Positions 9,187-20,155 are shown, counted from the stretch's first letter. The stretch is DNA of 25,438 nucleotides from Pezizomycotina sp. ARF18 (GCA_002224055.1 AZLU01000364.1:1-25438); one strand, 5' to 3'. Made by a program: numbers and translations. The notes: generated by a model from the sequence alone, not told the origin.

Positions 9187-11769
9187 ATGAGCAAACCGAA
9201 GGAGAGCAAGAAGTCCGGTCTCGCGGCGGATGAAACCGCCCGAGTATCGACCTTACAAGCTGTGGTATGTTTCGAGATACAACAAGAACCAATCTAACCG
9301 CTCTGTTCAAGACTTCTGCTTCGGCTATTGGGACTTATTTCAGTTTTTTGCTAAAGATACTACTGTTAAGCTAGGTTCTAGCCGACTCGTTCAATAAACG
9401 GTTCAGACCGTTGACGCTGGAGAAGCCAAGGGTCTGTACACTCTTTCACTACGCCCTTCGCCGGACTTATCGGGTTCGTAATTTTGGGGGAACCTACCGA
9501 CTGATACCTCTTTTGCGGGATGTTTTTCTTTTTTCTTTTTCTTTTTTTTCTTTTTGGGCGAATTAGTGCCTGTTACCTGTAGCAAACACTCCAATAATCG
9601 ATTACACTTTCGAATTCCTTGCGCTGGCGGGTGTGCAGGACGTAATAGTATTCTGCTGCGCTCACGCCGACCAGATCGACGAATACATCAAGTGCGTCTC
9701 TCCTCTATGCGTTGATCTTTTTGGATGCTGTTTAGTTTCTTAAGGTGCTGACAAGCTTTTCACCCCAGCCAATCGAAATGGAGCGGGGATTCGTCGCCCT
9801 TCGAGTCGCTGTCCGTGCGCTCATCGCCGACGAGCATGTCCGTGGGGACGTGATGAGGGAGCTTGATATGGGAGGCATGATTACGTCGGACTTTCTGCTC
9901 GTCAGCGGCGACATTGTCTCGAATATTTCCGCTCGAAGGCGTACTAGAGGCACACAGGGCGAGGAGGGCAAAGGACAAGAACGCCATCATGACTATGGTT
10001 CTTAGACAGTCAAGCTCTTCTCATAGAATAAGGTGCGACGAACGTCTCTACATGCATGTTGGACGATCCGCAGACTTGCTAACTCCTCGTTTTAACCTGA
10101 TGCAGAGCGAAAGGTGAATCGGGCATGTTCGTCCTAGACAAGACGAGCACCCGGTGCCTGCAATACGAAGAGTTCCGAGGCCACTCGCGAAATAAAATGT
10201 CAATCTCAGCCGAGCTCTTGAAAGAACACAAGGATATCCAAGTCCGGCACGACCTCGTAGACTGCCAGATAGACATTTTATCCCACGACGTGCCGCCGCT
10301 CTTCACGGAGAACTTCGACTACCAGCAAATACGCCGGGATTTCGTACGGGGCATCCTAAACGACGAGCTCTACGGCAAGACGATACACTGCCACGTTATC
10401 GAGAACAACTACGCCGCCAGGGTCCGGTCGCTTCACACTTACGACGCCGTGAGCAGGGACATCATCTGCAGGTGGACGTACCCGTTCTGCCCGGATAGCA
10501 ACCTGTCCGGTCACACGTTCAATTACAAGCAAGGGCACATTTACAGGGAGGAAGGCGTGGTGCTGGCGCAGTCGTGTACGATCGACCACAGGACCGTGAT
10601 CGGCGCAGCACGACCGTCGGCGACCACGCGGTGATCAAGCACTCGGTGATCGGGCGCAACTGTGTCATCGGCAAGAATACGGTCCTCAACGGCTGTTACG
10701 TGTGGACAACGTGATTATCGGCGACAATTGCCAGGTCACCAACGCTATCATCGGCCACGAAGCGACCATCAACGACAACGCCGTAATAGAAGATGGTGCG
10801 ATAATATCATACGGCGTAGTCATAAGTCAAGGCATCACGGTCCGTAAGAAGGCTAGGATCACGAGGTTTAAAAGAGAAGAGGATATCGCTGATGAGACGC
10901 AGGAAAACACTGTGGTGTCGGTGGGGATGGGTATGAGTATGAAGATTCGGATCCTGATGAGAGCGATGAAGACGATATTGACGAGACTGAATTGGGTATG
11001 CACAACGCTTCTGCAATTTTCTTCGATAATATGACCCCCAACACCGCTAACCTTGAAATAATCTCTAGTCTACAAATCTCCCAACTTAAACGCCTCCGTA
11101 GAATCCTTCTCCACTCTTTCCGACAATGACGAGGAAGAAGGAGGAGACGTCACCAAGCTCCGCCAGATGCTCCTCTCCCCCGGCGGCACGGCACACAAGA
11201 GGAGACCGTCGCAGGCCGCGGGCGAAGAAACCGAAGACGACAGCTTCTACCGCGAAGCGTTCAGCTCCCTCCTGAACTCGATGGAAAGGAACACCCCGTG
11301 GAGATCATCGCCCTGGAACTCAACTCGCTGCGCATGACCGCCAACGCGCCCTTCTCGAGCCTGCGCAGAGCGACCGCGGCGGCCACAATGACCCGCGTGG
11401 AGCAGTTGATGACCGGCGCTACCGCCTTATCCGTCTCTAAAGCCACAGAAGCTGTTATATCGAAGATGACGCTGCTGTTCAAGCGGATGGTGTTCGAGAC
11501 GAGCGATCAGAAGGATCTGCTGCTGTGGATGCAGAAGGATTTGGTGCACCGCCAGAAGGTACGCCGATAATGCAAGCGTCGGCGATGAAGCTGTATCAGA
11601 CGGAAGTTATAGACGAGGAAGGTGTGAATTTGTGGTGGAATTCGTCCGAAAGCGTGACCGGGGAGGATATGAGAAGGATCAGGAACGGGTGCAGCAGTTT
11701 ATTGACTTTTTGCAGGAGTCGGAGGAGGAAGAGAGCGAGGAGTCGGAGGAGGAAAGCGACGACGAGTGA
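9187..11769 (+). CDS. GCD6: Translation initiation factor eIF2B subunit epsilon
   Basis: Catalytic subunit of eIF2B, the cytosolic GDP/GTP exchange factor for eIF2. Inferred exons: 9187-9264, 9375-9431, 9567-9691, 9769-10032, 10106-10995 and 11069-11769, about 705 aa against 712 in yeast Gcd6. The N-terminal nucleotidyltransferase-like domain starts QAVVLADSFNKRFRPLTLEK (ends of exons 1-2) and continues with PIIDYTFEFLALAGVQDVIV (about 9588-9650). A left-handed beta-helix of hexapeptide repeats (VIG, VIGRN, VIIGDN, AIIGHE) spans about 10594-10850. After an acidic linker, the C-terminal W2 (eIF5C-like) domain, the GEF region, covers about 11250-11769 and ends in a run of Glu/Ser/Asp. Single-base breaks lie near 9846, 9927 (extra T), 10608, 10705, about 10920, 11286, 11555 and 11683, each in or beside a short homopolymer. 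Loss of this essential factor is implausible, so I treat the gene as intact. Confidence 0.93.
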
Positions 11770-12418
11770 GCGTACTCGACAGGCGACCCTTGCATAAAGA
11801 AAAACAAAAATGGTGTATTATTATTATCGATAGAAGATATGATATAAATCTAGCATGTATCACACAATCTTCAAAGCATCTGTCTAACTTGAATGAGGAG
11901 GAATTAGTTAAAAAAAAAAAAAAAAAAAGCTGCTAAAGAAGAATTATATACACATTGATAATATACGGGTACAGAGGCTTCAACTTAGATGGCTCAGCTT
12001 CTTTAACACTTAATTGCTCAAATGGCGACGCCTGATCATGTTGCTTTAGGGTTATAGTGACTTCGAACTATACATGTAGAAGCTTAAAGGTGGGATGTCC
12101 GATGCCGAGAAATTGAGCTACCCCAGCTCTTTGGGGTTTCAGCCGGCTGGAAAGGGGAGCTGCAGCTACCCTACTTAAGTAGTACTGCGCTTTCCGACTA
12201 CACATTTTTGAGACACGAAAACCTACCCTCAATTCATCCATTGATTAATTCTCACGGCACTTCCTTCCTTTCTTACGCGCCAGAACAAGCGATCCACCTT
12301 CTACAGCACATCCACTAATTCCATAACAAGGCACATAATTACGCCTCAATCACCCCCGTTCTCCTGCTCCACCATCAGCCAGTCAAATTCACAAACAAAT
12401 TCCACTTCAATCCAAAAG
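11770..12418. promoter_or_regulatory. Intergenic and upstream region of VPS51
   Basis: Contains the 3' flank of GCD6 and the promoter of VPS51. It has an A19 run at 11910-11928 and, near 12120-12140, a small inverted repeat (CCCCA/TGGGG). The last 180 bases before the ATG are C-rich and TG-poor, as in many fungal leaders. No coding sequence is seen. Confidence 0.4.
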
Positions 12419-13436
12419 ATGGCCGCCCCATCCATCGTCGTCTCGCCGACGCCGTCCTCCCGCGTCTCCCTCGAGACCACAGACTCCACCCGCCGCACAT
12501 CCCTCGACTCACAACGCTCCGGAGCCTCCGCATCCCTCTCCAACGTATCACCATCAAACACGCCGCAACTAACTACATCGAACAGCGCATCCGTCTCCCC
12601 GCCCGCAGAACAGCCACGGGCAGCGTCCGCAACCGCAGCGCCCTCCGCGAGTTCTACGGCCTAAAAAGAGGAAGAAGGCGGTAACGACTCCGACGGCTCT
12701 ACCTCCGGCGGTAGGAGTAGTAGTAGAGGCCAGGTAGGGTTAGGTATTACGACTACAAACAGCCTGACTCCCATCGCCGCCGCATTTAATCTATCCTCTC
12801 CGTCCAACACCCACATTTCCCGAAATGGATAAAGACACTTTCTCCCCCGAAAAATTCGTCGCGGATTTACTATCCCGCGAAGACCTACGCGGCTTACTAC
12901 GCGTCGAAAACGAGCTGGTAAACGACATTAGGGGTTTAGACGGCGATAGAAAAAGTCTTGTGTATGATAATTATAATAAGCTTATTAAAGCGACGGATAC
13001 GATTAGGAATATGAGGAGTAGTATGGAGCCGCTTACGCCGGCGACTAGTACGCTGTTTCCGGCGGTTAGTCACATTGCTAGTATTAGCGAGGGGTTGGCG
13101 GATGCTGCGAGGCGGAAGAACGATGGTGCGGCGAAGGAGGGAAAGGAGGGAAGTAAAGATGCGGAGGAGGAGGATAGGAGGGAGGAAGTGAGGAAGAAGA
13201 GGGAGACGGTGAAGTGGGTGCTTGAGTGTCCTGGCCGAATGGAGAAGATGGTCGCGGAGGGGAACAGGGAGGATGCGGTGAAGGAGTGGGAGGCTGCGGT
13301 TAGGATCATGGAGAAGTGGAAGGGTGTGGGAGGGGATGGTGTTAAAGAGCTGAAGGCTAAGGGGATGCTATACTGGCGTCGTGACCCATACCTAGTTGTA
13401 AAAATAATCATTTCCTTTTCTTTTTGGCATTTGTGA
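12419..13436 (+). CDS. VPS51: Vps51, GARP/EARP tethering complex subunit
   Basis: Small subunit of the GARP complex (Vps51-54), which tethers endosome-derived vesicles at the late Golgi. The N-terminal part (12419 to about 12800) is low-complexity Ser/Thr/Pro, as in fungal homologues, followed by the conserved SVRNRSALREFYGLK block (12623-12665). The core from about 12825 reads PEKFVADLLSRED, then LRGLL, VENELVNDIRGLDGDRKSLV and YDNYNKLIKATDTIRNM (Vps51/Vps67 family). It continues into a Lys/Glu-rich coiled coil (about 13110-13380). Breaks lie at C-run 12597-12600, A-run 12663-12667 and near 12820, so the ATG at 12825 is probably internal. The last ~22 codons (after 13370) are hydrophobic and not family-like, so the true C-terminus may be altered by another indel or an unseen intron. 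Length is about 339 aa. Confidence 0.85.
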
Positions 13437-14291
13437 TCATTGGTTCAAGGGAGTTTTTGGTACCTTTTCAAGTAGACCGTAGTATTTGTTACGAAGTTTT
13501 TTTTTTTTTTTTTCATTGGAGGGCGTTTAGCGGTGTATTTTTGGGCGTTATTGAATCAACTAGAGGAATTTCTCTGGGGGGTTTTCGTTCTTCCCTTTGT
13601 TAAGTCAGTAGATGCCCCGAAGCACATTTTTGTGATGTTTTGATTTATACAAGATCAGGGAGAGCTGTGAGCTTTAAATTATAAACCGACCGTAAAGGGT
13701 GACGAACTTATTGACTATCAGAATGTTTCTAATACGAGTATTTATGTCCTTCAACATGATATATTTAATAGCACACGAGCATCACTAAGGACATGTAGTT
13801 AGGCGCGAAAGTAATCGTGAGCTATAAGGCTCTAAGGTAGTCATTTGGTTGTTATTCAAAATGGTGTCTAGTGCACAGCAGCGAAAAATCACATTTTAGA
13901 AACTCGTACTTTCATTCCGCTGGTATACGTAGTCTACAGGACAAGTAAGCCAGAAGAACATCGTCGCATACTATTTTTCAAAAGTAAAGTTAAGACAAAG
14001 GTATATATGTATCATTATAATTCCCATTTGCTAGTAAGAGAATACAAAGTGCTATGCTAGTATACTCAAGCAGGATCAACTATCTTTTTATTATTTCTCC
14101 TTTTTATTCTAGGAAGAAGAAGGGATTAACTCGCTTGAGAAAACAAAAAATCCAAACATGAAATCATTATTTGCCCACCATAGAGATATACGCCGTTTGA
14201 GAAAAAAGAAAGGAAAAGCGGAAGAAAAAAGAGAAAATGTATGTATACATCTAGTGTTTTTGGTTTGTATTTATAATCTTTATGAGGGGAT
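13437..14291. other. Convergent intergenic region VPS51/BCS1-like
   Basis: Both flanking genes end here, so this holds their 3' UTRs and terminators. T17 run at 13497-13513. No further gene or RNA recognised; composition is moderately AT-rich without strong CpA depletion. Confidence 0.4.
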
Positions 14292-16546
14292 TTAGACGGA
14301 AGAAGAGATATCAGCCACGGATGGCGACGGGGTGCGGTCGACGTCAGACCAATCGTCACCGTCAGTCGAAGACGCCTTATCGACGACAACCTTGAGCTTG
14401 TCATCGGAAGCCTCTTCCTCGACCTTGGCTTCTTCGACGATGACCGGTGTATCCTCGGACTTCTTGCTGGCCTCAGAGGAAGTATCTGCGGCGGTGGAGG
14501 CGGAAGCCTCTTCGCTAGCTTCCTTCTCCTTCTCTTCCTGAATGGTATCAAGAGCGCCCTTCTCCTTATCTTCGTTAAAGGCGATCTCCATATCCTTCAT
14601 GTCCTGCCTCTGCCTTCTCCACCTGTTCCTCTTCTTAAGGAGGTTAGCCCTCCTCTTCTTCTCCTTGGCTTCCTTCTTCCGGAGGTTGGAAAGCTGCTCG
14701 TCGAGCCATTCCTGAAGCTCGTCGACCGCCCTCTGCGGGTTCTTCTTGCGGGGTAACAGGAAGTTCTGGACTTCGGCGGGTGTGAAGGTTTTCTCTGGAA
14801 CCATTTCTGCAAACTTCTTGGCGAGCTCTTCGATCTTCTTGAGCTCGTATTCGTTGTCGTTGAGAACCTTTTCGGAGAGAAGGGGATGGCCGGGTCGGAG
14901 AAGAGGTCTTCGAGGCTGTCGGTGGAGACGGGCTTCTGTGGCTTGAACAGCTGGATGAAAATCTGCTCGAGGACTTCACGGTTCGCGTGCGGGAATTCGA
15001 GCTTCAGGTCACAGCGGCCGGGTCGGATCAGAGCCGGGTCAAGGTTGTAGGAATTGGTGGTCATGATAAGAATACGTCCTTCCTGGGAACCGACACCGTC
15101 GATGGCATTGAGTAAACCGGAGAGCGAGACGTTGGAGTGTCGGCGCCTGTTGTTGCCTAGAAACTTGTCGATTTCCTCTTCGTCGTCACTGTCGACGTCT
15201 TCTTCGTTCATACCCAGTTATCACGGTCCACATTAGCGAATCTACATCTTCGAGGAGGATAATAGCTCGCGGTGGTAGCGAGGCGAAAAGCTCCTGGACG
15301 TAGTTATCGTGCATGTTCTGGCTGGAAAGCGTGAGGATAAAGAGCTCGCATCTGAGGGCTCCCGCGAGTGCTGTGGCCAAAGAAGTCTTTCCGGTTCCCG
15401 GTGGGCCGAAGAATAGATATCCCTATAAGGAAGATGTTAGTAAAAAAAAAAAAAAAAAAAAAAAAAGGTTCCAAATTTCGTATTCATGTCAACACAAAAA
15501 AAAAAAAAAAGGGGGGGGGGGGGGTGGTGAATATTACCTGCGATACGGCAACCCTTGCTCGGCGTACCATTGCTTCGTGGCTGGGCTGAGATAGTCCTTG
15601 ATATCTTCCAACAGCCTGTGCTTATCATTGGCGGTCATGACAACAGTATCCAAATCTCGAAGAGGCTTAGCCACGGATGGCGACCATCTCATGTCGTAGC
15701 TGTCGACGCTGTGGATCACGGTCTTGAACCTAAGAGATTTGAGGTACTCAACACGGCAGTGTGCCAGAAACCTTCGTAGCTTTCTGGGATCGCGGCCAAT
15801 CGTAATAATATCAAGCTCCTCTTCGTCCGTCTGGCGGGAATTCGAAGGCCCAACAAAGTGCTTGATGTTCCTTTGAGCAATAAAGAGCGTCCGCTCGAAG
15901 AAGAAAAACTTTTTGTTGATCGACTGGGGGATAAACTTGAGCTTGGCTCCCAGGTTGTCGGATTGGATAAGTTCTCCACCATTGTTCACCTCGTCAAACT
16001 TGGCTCCGTCGAACATCATCGCTTGGTACTTCTTGACAATGATGCTTGACCTCGTCTCGACGTCAAACGTCCTGCTGTCCGTGGAAATGTGGTTCTGGGC
16101 GAACCATTCCATTACATAAGTATAAGACTCGTCGTGGCTGGTCAGGAAGCTCTGGATACGCAGTAGTTTGAGAACATGTCTGCGAGCTCATAGAGCAAAC
16201 CCAAAAAATATGACAGCAGGCCAGTGAACGAGTTGAAGATTGTGAGTAGAATACCAATAGTAACTATTAGAGTATGTTAGCAAACTTTTACACATATGAA
16301 TTATCGTGGGATTTTGAGCTATAGGTGCAAAGCATACCGAGCATTGAAGAATCTATCCCGAAACCTTCGAGGACCGATTTAACCATGTGGCTCCAGGTAT
16401 GGAGTTTAAAGCATCTTCCTCTGGTACGGGAGTGCTTGCCGCATGCCCGGCATTCCTGCCATCCCAGCCATGCCTGCCATCACGGGCGCGCCGCCCGGAG
16501 AGACCCCGGCGACCGCCATGGGGAGGAGAGATTGCATAACGTTCAT
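14292..16546 (-). CDS. BCS1-family AAA ATPase, probable mitochondrial chaperone
   Basis: Yeast Bcs1 is an inner-membrane AAA protein that translocates the folded Rieske protein for complex III; filamentous fungi carry several BCS1-like paralogues, so the exact role is uncertain. Inferred exons (minus): 16546-16338, 16263-15538 and 15422-14292, about 690 aa. Order: a Met/Ala/Gly/Pro-rich N-terminus (MAGMAGMAGMPGM); a membrane helix around TIGILLTIFNSFTGLLSYFL (16260-16200); the BCS1_N region (about 16110-15560); Walker A GPPGTGKTS (about 15405-15379); Walker B AIILLEDVDS (about 15264-15235); sensor IMTTN; and LIRPGRCDLKLEF with the arginine finger (about 15040-15000). A charged tail of about 180 residues follows, basic (KKRRANLLKKRNRWRRQRQ) then Ser/Glu/Asp-rich, much longer than yeast Bcs1. 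Frame breaks near 16441, 16379, 16163, 15421, 15236, 15217 and 14884 are mostly missing bases in C/G/T runs. The ATG at 16546 was chosen as the first in frame; 16537 is an alternative. Confidence 0.88.
15423..15537 (-). other. BCS1-like intron with adjacent homopolymer runs
   Basis: GTAATA donor at 15537 and TATAG acceptor at 15423, lying between the BCS1_N region and Walker A. On the plus strand it holds A25 (15442-15466) and A15 directly followed by G14 (15496-15524), so nearly half of the 115-nt intron is mononucleotide. The junction restores the frame only if one more G is present at the acceptor. Confidence 0.7.
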
Positions 16547-17102
16547 TGAAGAGCTCTGGTTCGTCTGTGATATGATAATCTCTTTTCTATATATATCTGT
16601 ATTGGGGTATCTTGCTTGTGTTAGGATGCTGCAAAAGAGCAAACAAGCAAAAAAATAACTCCGAACGTTACAAGGGATATATATATATATCTATGTATAT
16701 GTGTATTTATATACACCCTCTTTCGAAGATGTTGGTGACAATGTTTGTTTGTCCTTGAGATGTTGGTGAGAGGAAAGATATGGAAGAATGAGAAAGGGGA
16801 TTGAAGAAAGGGGAGGTAGTAAGTAGTTATATAGACAAACCAGTCATTACTGAAGTATGCTATCGTAGAGCTATCACCATCGGATACTGGAAATGGAATA
16901 GCTAGCTCCCCTTGTTCGCGGATGCTGGAGAGCGAAATCCCTGCCCACACACACTTTTGGGATTTTTCGTTTGTTTGTTCTCTTGGGGTCTTGCACGTGC
17001 ATACGGTAGTAGCATGCTGCATGTGTATTAATTAATGTAGTCATAGCTGCTGCTAACTGACTGGACTCAGTTAGGAGGTTTGCGAGGAAGAGAAAAAAAA
17101 AA

Positions 17103-17104
<2 letters not shown>

Positions 17105-17142
<38 letters not shown>

Positions 17143-17144
17143 AA
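17105..17144 (+). repeat. (GAAA)10 microsatellite
   Basis: Ten perfect tandem GAAA units, flanked by further purine-rich sequence from about 17090 to 17200. It lies in the upstream region of the BCS1-like gene. Confidence 0.95.
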
Positions 17145-17856
17145 AGAAAAGCAAAGGAAAGGGGTAAGGAAGGGAAGAGAAGGGCAATAGTACTAAGAAA
17201 GAAAGTTATCGCAGTCAGCCTTCCCTCTCGGTTAAAAAGAGTAAGTGTGTATAAATTCGCGAGGAGAGACAAAAAAAAAGACGAGAAGAATATTCAGGCC
17301 GCCCAGGTGAGCCGCAGCTTTATAAAATTTAATTAAAAGTTCTATATTATAAAGAGATTATTATTATTGCTTTTTAAAAAAATTTTTTTTTATTTTATTC
17401 GAATACTTTTACAGGCTAAGTAAAAAAAAAAAGGAAAAAAAAAAGAAAAAAAAAAAGGAAAGAATAAACAATTAATAAGGGAACGTATTTTCTTTTTTCC
17501 TTCTACTTATTTTTATTACTCACACCTAAGTACAGTACTTCCTACTTGATCATTCACGCATCTTCTTTCGATCTGTTGGACAGTTGCCTTCGATGTCCCC
17601 GAGAGACGGACGTGATGAGTGATAATCTTAAGTACATGTACTTGGATTTAAATAGAATAGATATATAGGTGAATAGATTTTCCTTGGGAGTCATTCCTTT
17701 TCCTGCCAGATAATATTTTCACGGGCCCCTTTTCCTTCTGCTTTTCTTTTCTTACGTGTTTCCTCCAAGGCAGATAATACAGGAACATGAAAAAAAAAAA
17801 AAAAAAAAAGTATAAATAATATCTACCTTACCAAGGGCCACATTTAACGCGTATAA

Positions 17857-17874
17857 ATATATATATATATATAT
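17857..17874. repeat. (AT)n microsatellite
   Basis: Nine perfect AT units, with related TATA sequence on to 17884. Confidence 0.9.
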
Positions 17875-18499
17875 GATATATATACCTAGTTTTACTAATG
17901 TATTAATAAGTATCTGGTCCTGTTTGACTGAATCCTGTTTGTGCATACACTTCTAATCCCAGGGCGCGGAGATCTCATTTGGATGAAAAGGTGGAGCCTG
18001 TGGGGATCCTCGCGACGTATTATGAGTCTTACACTTTTCCTATTAATTTCTTTCTGCATTATTGGGTGACGAAAATCAGAGGAAATCGATCGCAGCCTCG
18101 CCCATGAGCCTCACCCTCATCCCGTGTGCAATCTTCCCCCTCCAATTCCCTATTATCGGGCCATCATTTTTTTTTTTTGATCCCCTCGCTATCTTTCTCT
18201 TTGGCATCTTTCTTTTCCACTTAGTGCTTGTCGGAATACCTACCTTGGAGCAGGGGGGTATTTTTATTGACGGATCTTTGGGCGAACACGCAAGGTTGTT
18301 TTTCTTCCAAAGCCCTAAGGTCCTCCCAACTGGGCCCTAAGGGCGAGGGGCTTAGACGGCAAGGGGAAAGGAAAGGAAAGGAAGAGAGAGAGAGGTTCGT
18401 GTCACCAGGTGATACCTAAGTAGGAGCGTCGTGCGGTTAAAATTAAGGTGGAAACTAAGTACTGAAAAAAGGCAATCACGTGACCCACAAAAAAGGATT

Positions 18500-20006
18500 C
18501 CTTACTAAACGTATGTTTAGTTATTTTTTATAGATTAGCTTTTTCTTTTTTTTCTTTTTGTTTGGTAAGTGGGGAGATTTAGCTAACCTTATATAGAAAT
18601 TAATCTCTTTTTACATTACTCTTATTCTAGTAGAGATATAAAAACTCTTTTTTCTATTATGTTATTTTTTAAGTATAAAGGAATACTTTTTAATAAAGGT
18701 ATAAAGAAAAGACTAATTAAAAGTAGTATAATTAGAAAGTTTATAAGGTTATATAAAGTTTAGGCTTTGATTAGTAAATAATGCTACTAATTAGTTAAAA
18801 AACTTTATTAACTAGTATTATTTTTTTATTAAATTTTATCTAAATCTATCTTTTACCTATTGTAGGAAGTATTATCTATTACATAAAAATATAAAAAGAA
18901 GAAATTTTAAATATCTTTTATTAAGAACAGGTGGTTAAAAAGATTAAATTTTGATAAAAAAAGTCAATAGCTACTTACTACTTTATTATACTTTATTATT
19001 ATTTTTTTTTAAATTATATTTAGTTCATCTAAAAAAAAGTTTATCTTATAAAATGGTCAAGAAAATTAATATCTTATATATCTTATAGACTATTAAAAAT
19101 TTACTAACGCGAATCTTCTCGAGTTAGCTTAATAACGCTTAAAAAATAGTTTATTTTATAAAAATTTTAAGAATATCTATTCTCTTTTAATATTCTTTAC
19201 TTAAATTAAAAAATTATATAATTTAATTAAAATCTTAAATTATTATTAAGAAATTTTAATAATAAAACTTTTTACTTTACTTCTTAGAATAAAGTTTAAC
19301 TTTATAAATAAATATATTAATTCTTAAGATATATAATAGTATTGTTGATAAAAAGGGTTATGTAGGTAGAATCTATCTCACCTTACCCACTTTTCCTTAC
19401 TAATAGAGGATAATCTCTTAGTAAGATAAATTCTACCTACATGACGGAAGGAATAAGTAGCTGGTAGGATGGTTGTATTGTAGTTAGTTGTTCATGGGTA
19501 GCTAGCTAAGAGAGGATAATAAATAGTAGGGTGCATGCCATACACGCGACATTACCGGAAATAGGAAAGCTACCTACGTATATAATATAAGAGAATAATT
19601 ATCGATTAATATTATAATAAAAGAGGGAAATATAAGCGAATCTTAATAATAAACTATATATAAAAACTATATAAAGAGAACCTATATATAAATAAAAATA
19701 AAAGAAAGAATAATATATATAAGAATATATATAAAAACTATAAAACCTATTATAATAAAAACTATTTATAAACCTTATACTCTATAATCCTTTCTAGGAC
19801 GCCCTTAGCGACAAGAAGATAGCTTTGTACGTTATTACTTAGGTAGGAGTTAATTATAAAGCGCGTATAATACTTTTTAATAAACTTCTAAGTATTTACT
19901 ATATTTATTCTACTTTTTAGATAGAGATATAGTTTTTTTATTTAACTAAAAACTTATACGCTTTATTTACATACTATCGCGCTTTAGACGTCTAACTTTA
20001 CGCTGT
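18500..20006. repeat. AT-rich, RIP-like uncharacterised repeat block
   Basis: Extremely AT-rich with few CpA/TpG and no open frame, so almost certainly repeat-derived. No protein motif survives that I can identify. A perfect 7-bp inverted repeat (ACTAAAC/GTTTAGT, 18504-18521) sits exactly at the left boundary. The stretch 19440-19580 has near-normal composition, so two separate insertions may be present. Confidence 0.5.
19360..19442. repeat. 83-bp hairpin with 19-bp inverted repeats (MITE-like)
   Basis: ATGTAGGTAGAATCTATCT at the left end is mirrored by AGATAAATTCTACCTACAT at the right with one mismatch. A second inverted pair (CTTACTAA/TTAGTAAG) is nested inside, so almost the whole unit can fold as one stem-loop. 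It could be a very short miniature inverted-repeat element or the end of a larger one. Confidence 0.65.
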
Positions 20007-20155
20007 CACGATGACAGGGCGGCATCCGCTCACACCGTATATGGCAATACAGATCCCTACCCGTGGTAGTAGGGGGCGGCCTGCCGCCCCACTAGCTACC
20101 CTACAGACCCTTGCGCGGCTAGTAAGTAGACTCCGAGAATAGCCGGCCCTACTAC
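20007..20155. other. GC-normal islet within RIP-altered DNA, possible 5' LTR edge
   Basis: It opens with TGTCACGATGACA, itself an inverted repeat (TGTCA/TGACA), and has normal base composition with many CpA and TpG. Both flanks are strongly AT-rich. LTRs start with TG, so this may be the 5' LTR edge of the Gypsy element to the right. No second copy is inside the window to confirm it. Confidence 0.4.

Larger units (their letters stand above)
16547..18500. other. Upstream region of the BCS1-like gene and gene-free spacer
   Basis: Nearly 2 kb without a recognised gene. It holds the BCS1-like promoter (adjacent to 16546), microsatellites, an AT-rich patch at about 17325-17460 that resembles RIP-altered DNA, an A20 run (17790-17809) and a hydrophobic frame near 18104-18340 that I do not accept as a gene. 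The boundary to the AT-rich island lies at about 18500. Confidence 0.4.

Noticed and set aside
12825-13436. ATG at 12825 as the start of Vps51
   Set aside because: The conserved RSALREFYGLK block typical of Vps51 lies upstream at about 12635 in another frame, so the ATG at 12825 is more likely internal to a frame-shifted gene starting at 12419.
493-16546. Reading the five genes as a block of true pseudogenes
   Set aside because: The lesions are single-base homopolymer changes in otherwise well-conserved exons with intact splice sites, and one gene is essential in yeast. Decay would also leave missense and nonsense changes.
18062-18340. Hydrophobic plus-strand frame near the AT-rich boundary
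   Set aside because: It needs a TTG start or an internal ATG at 18104, and its hydrophobicity comes from T-runs read as Phe. No family features.
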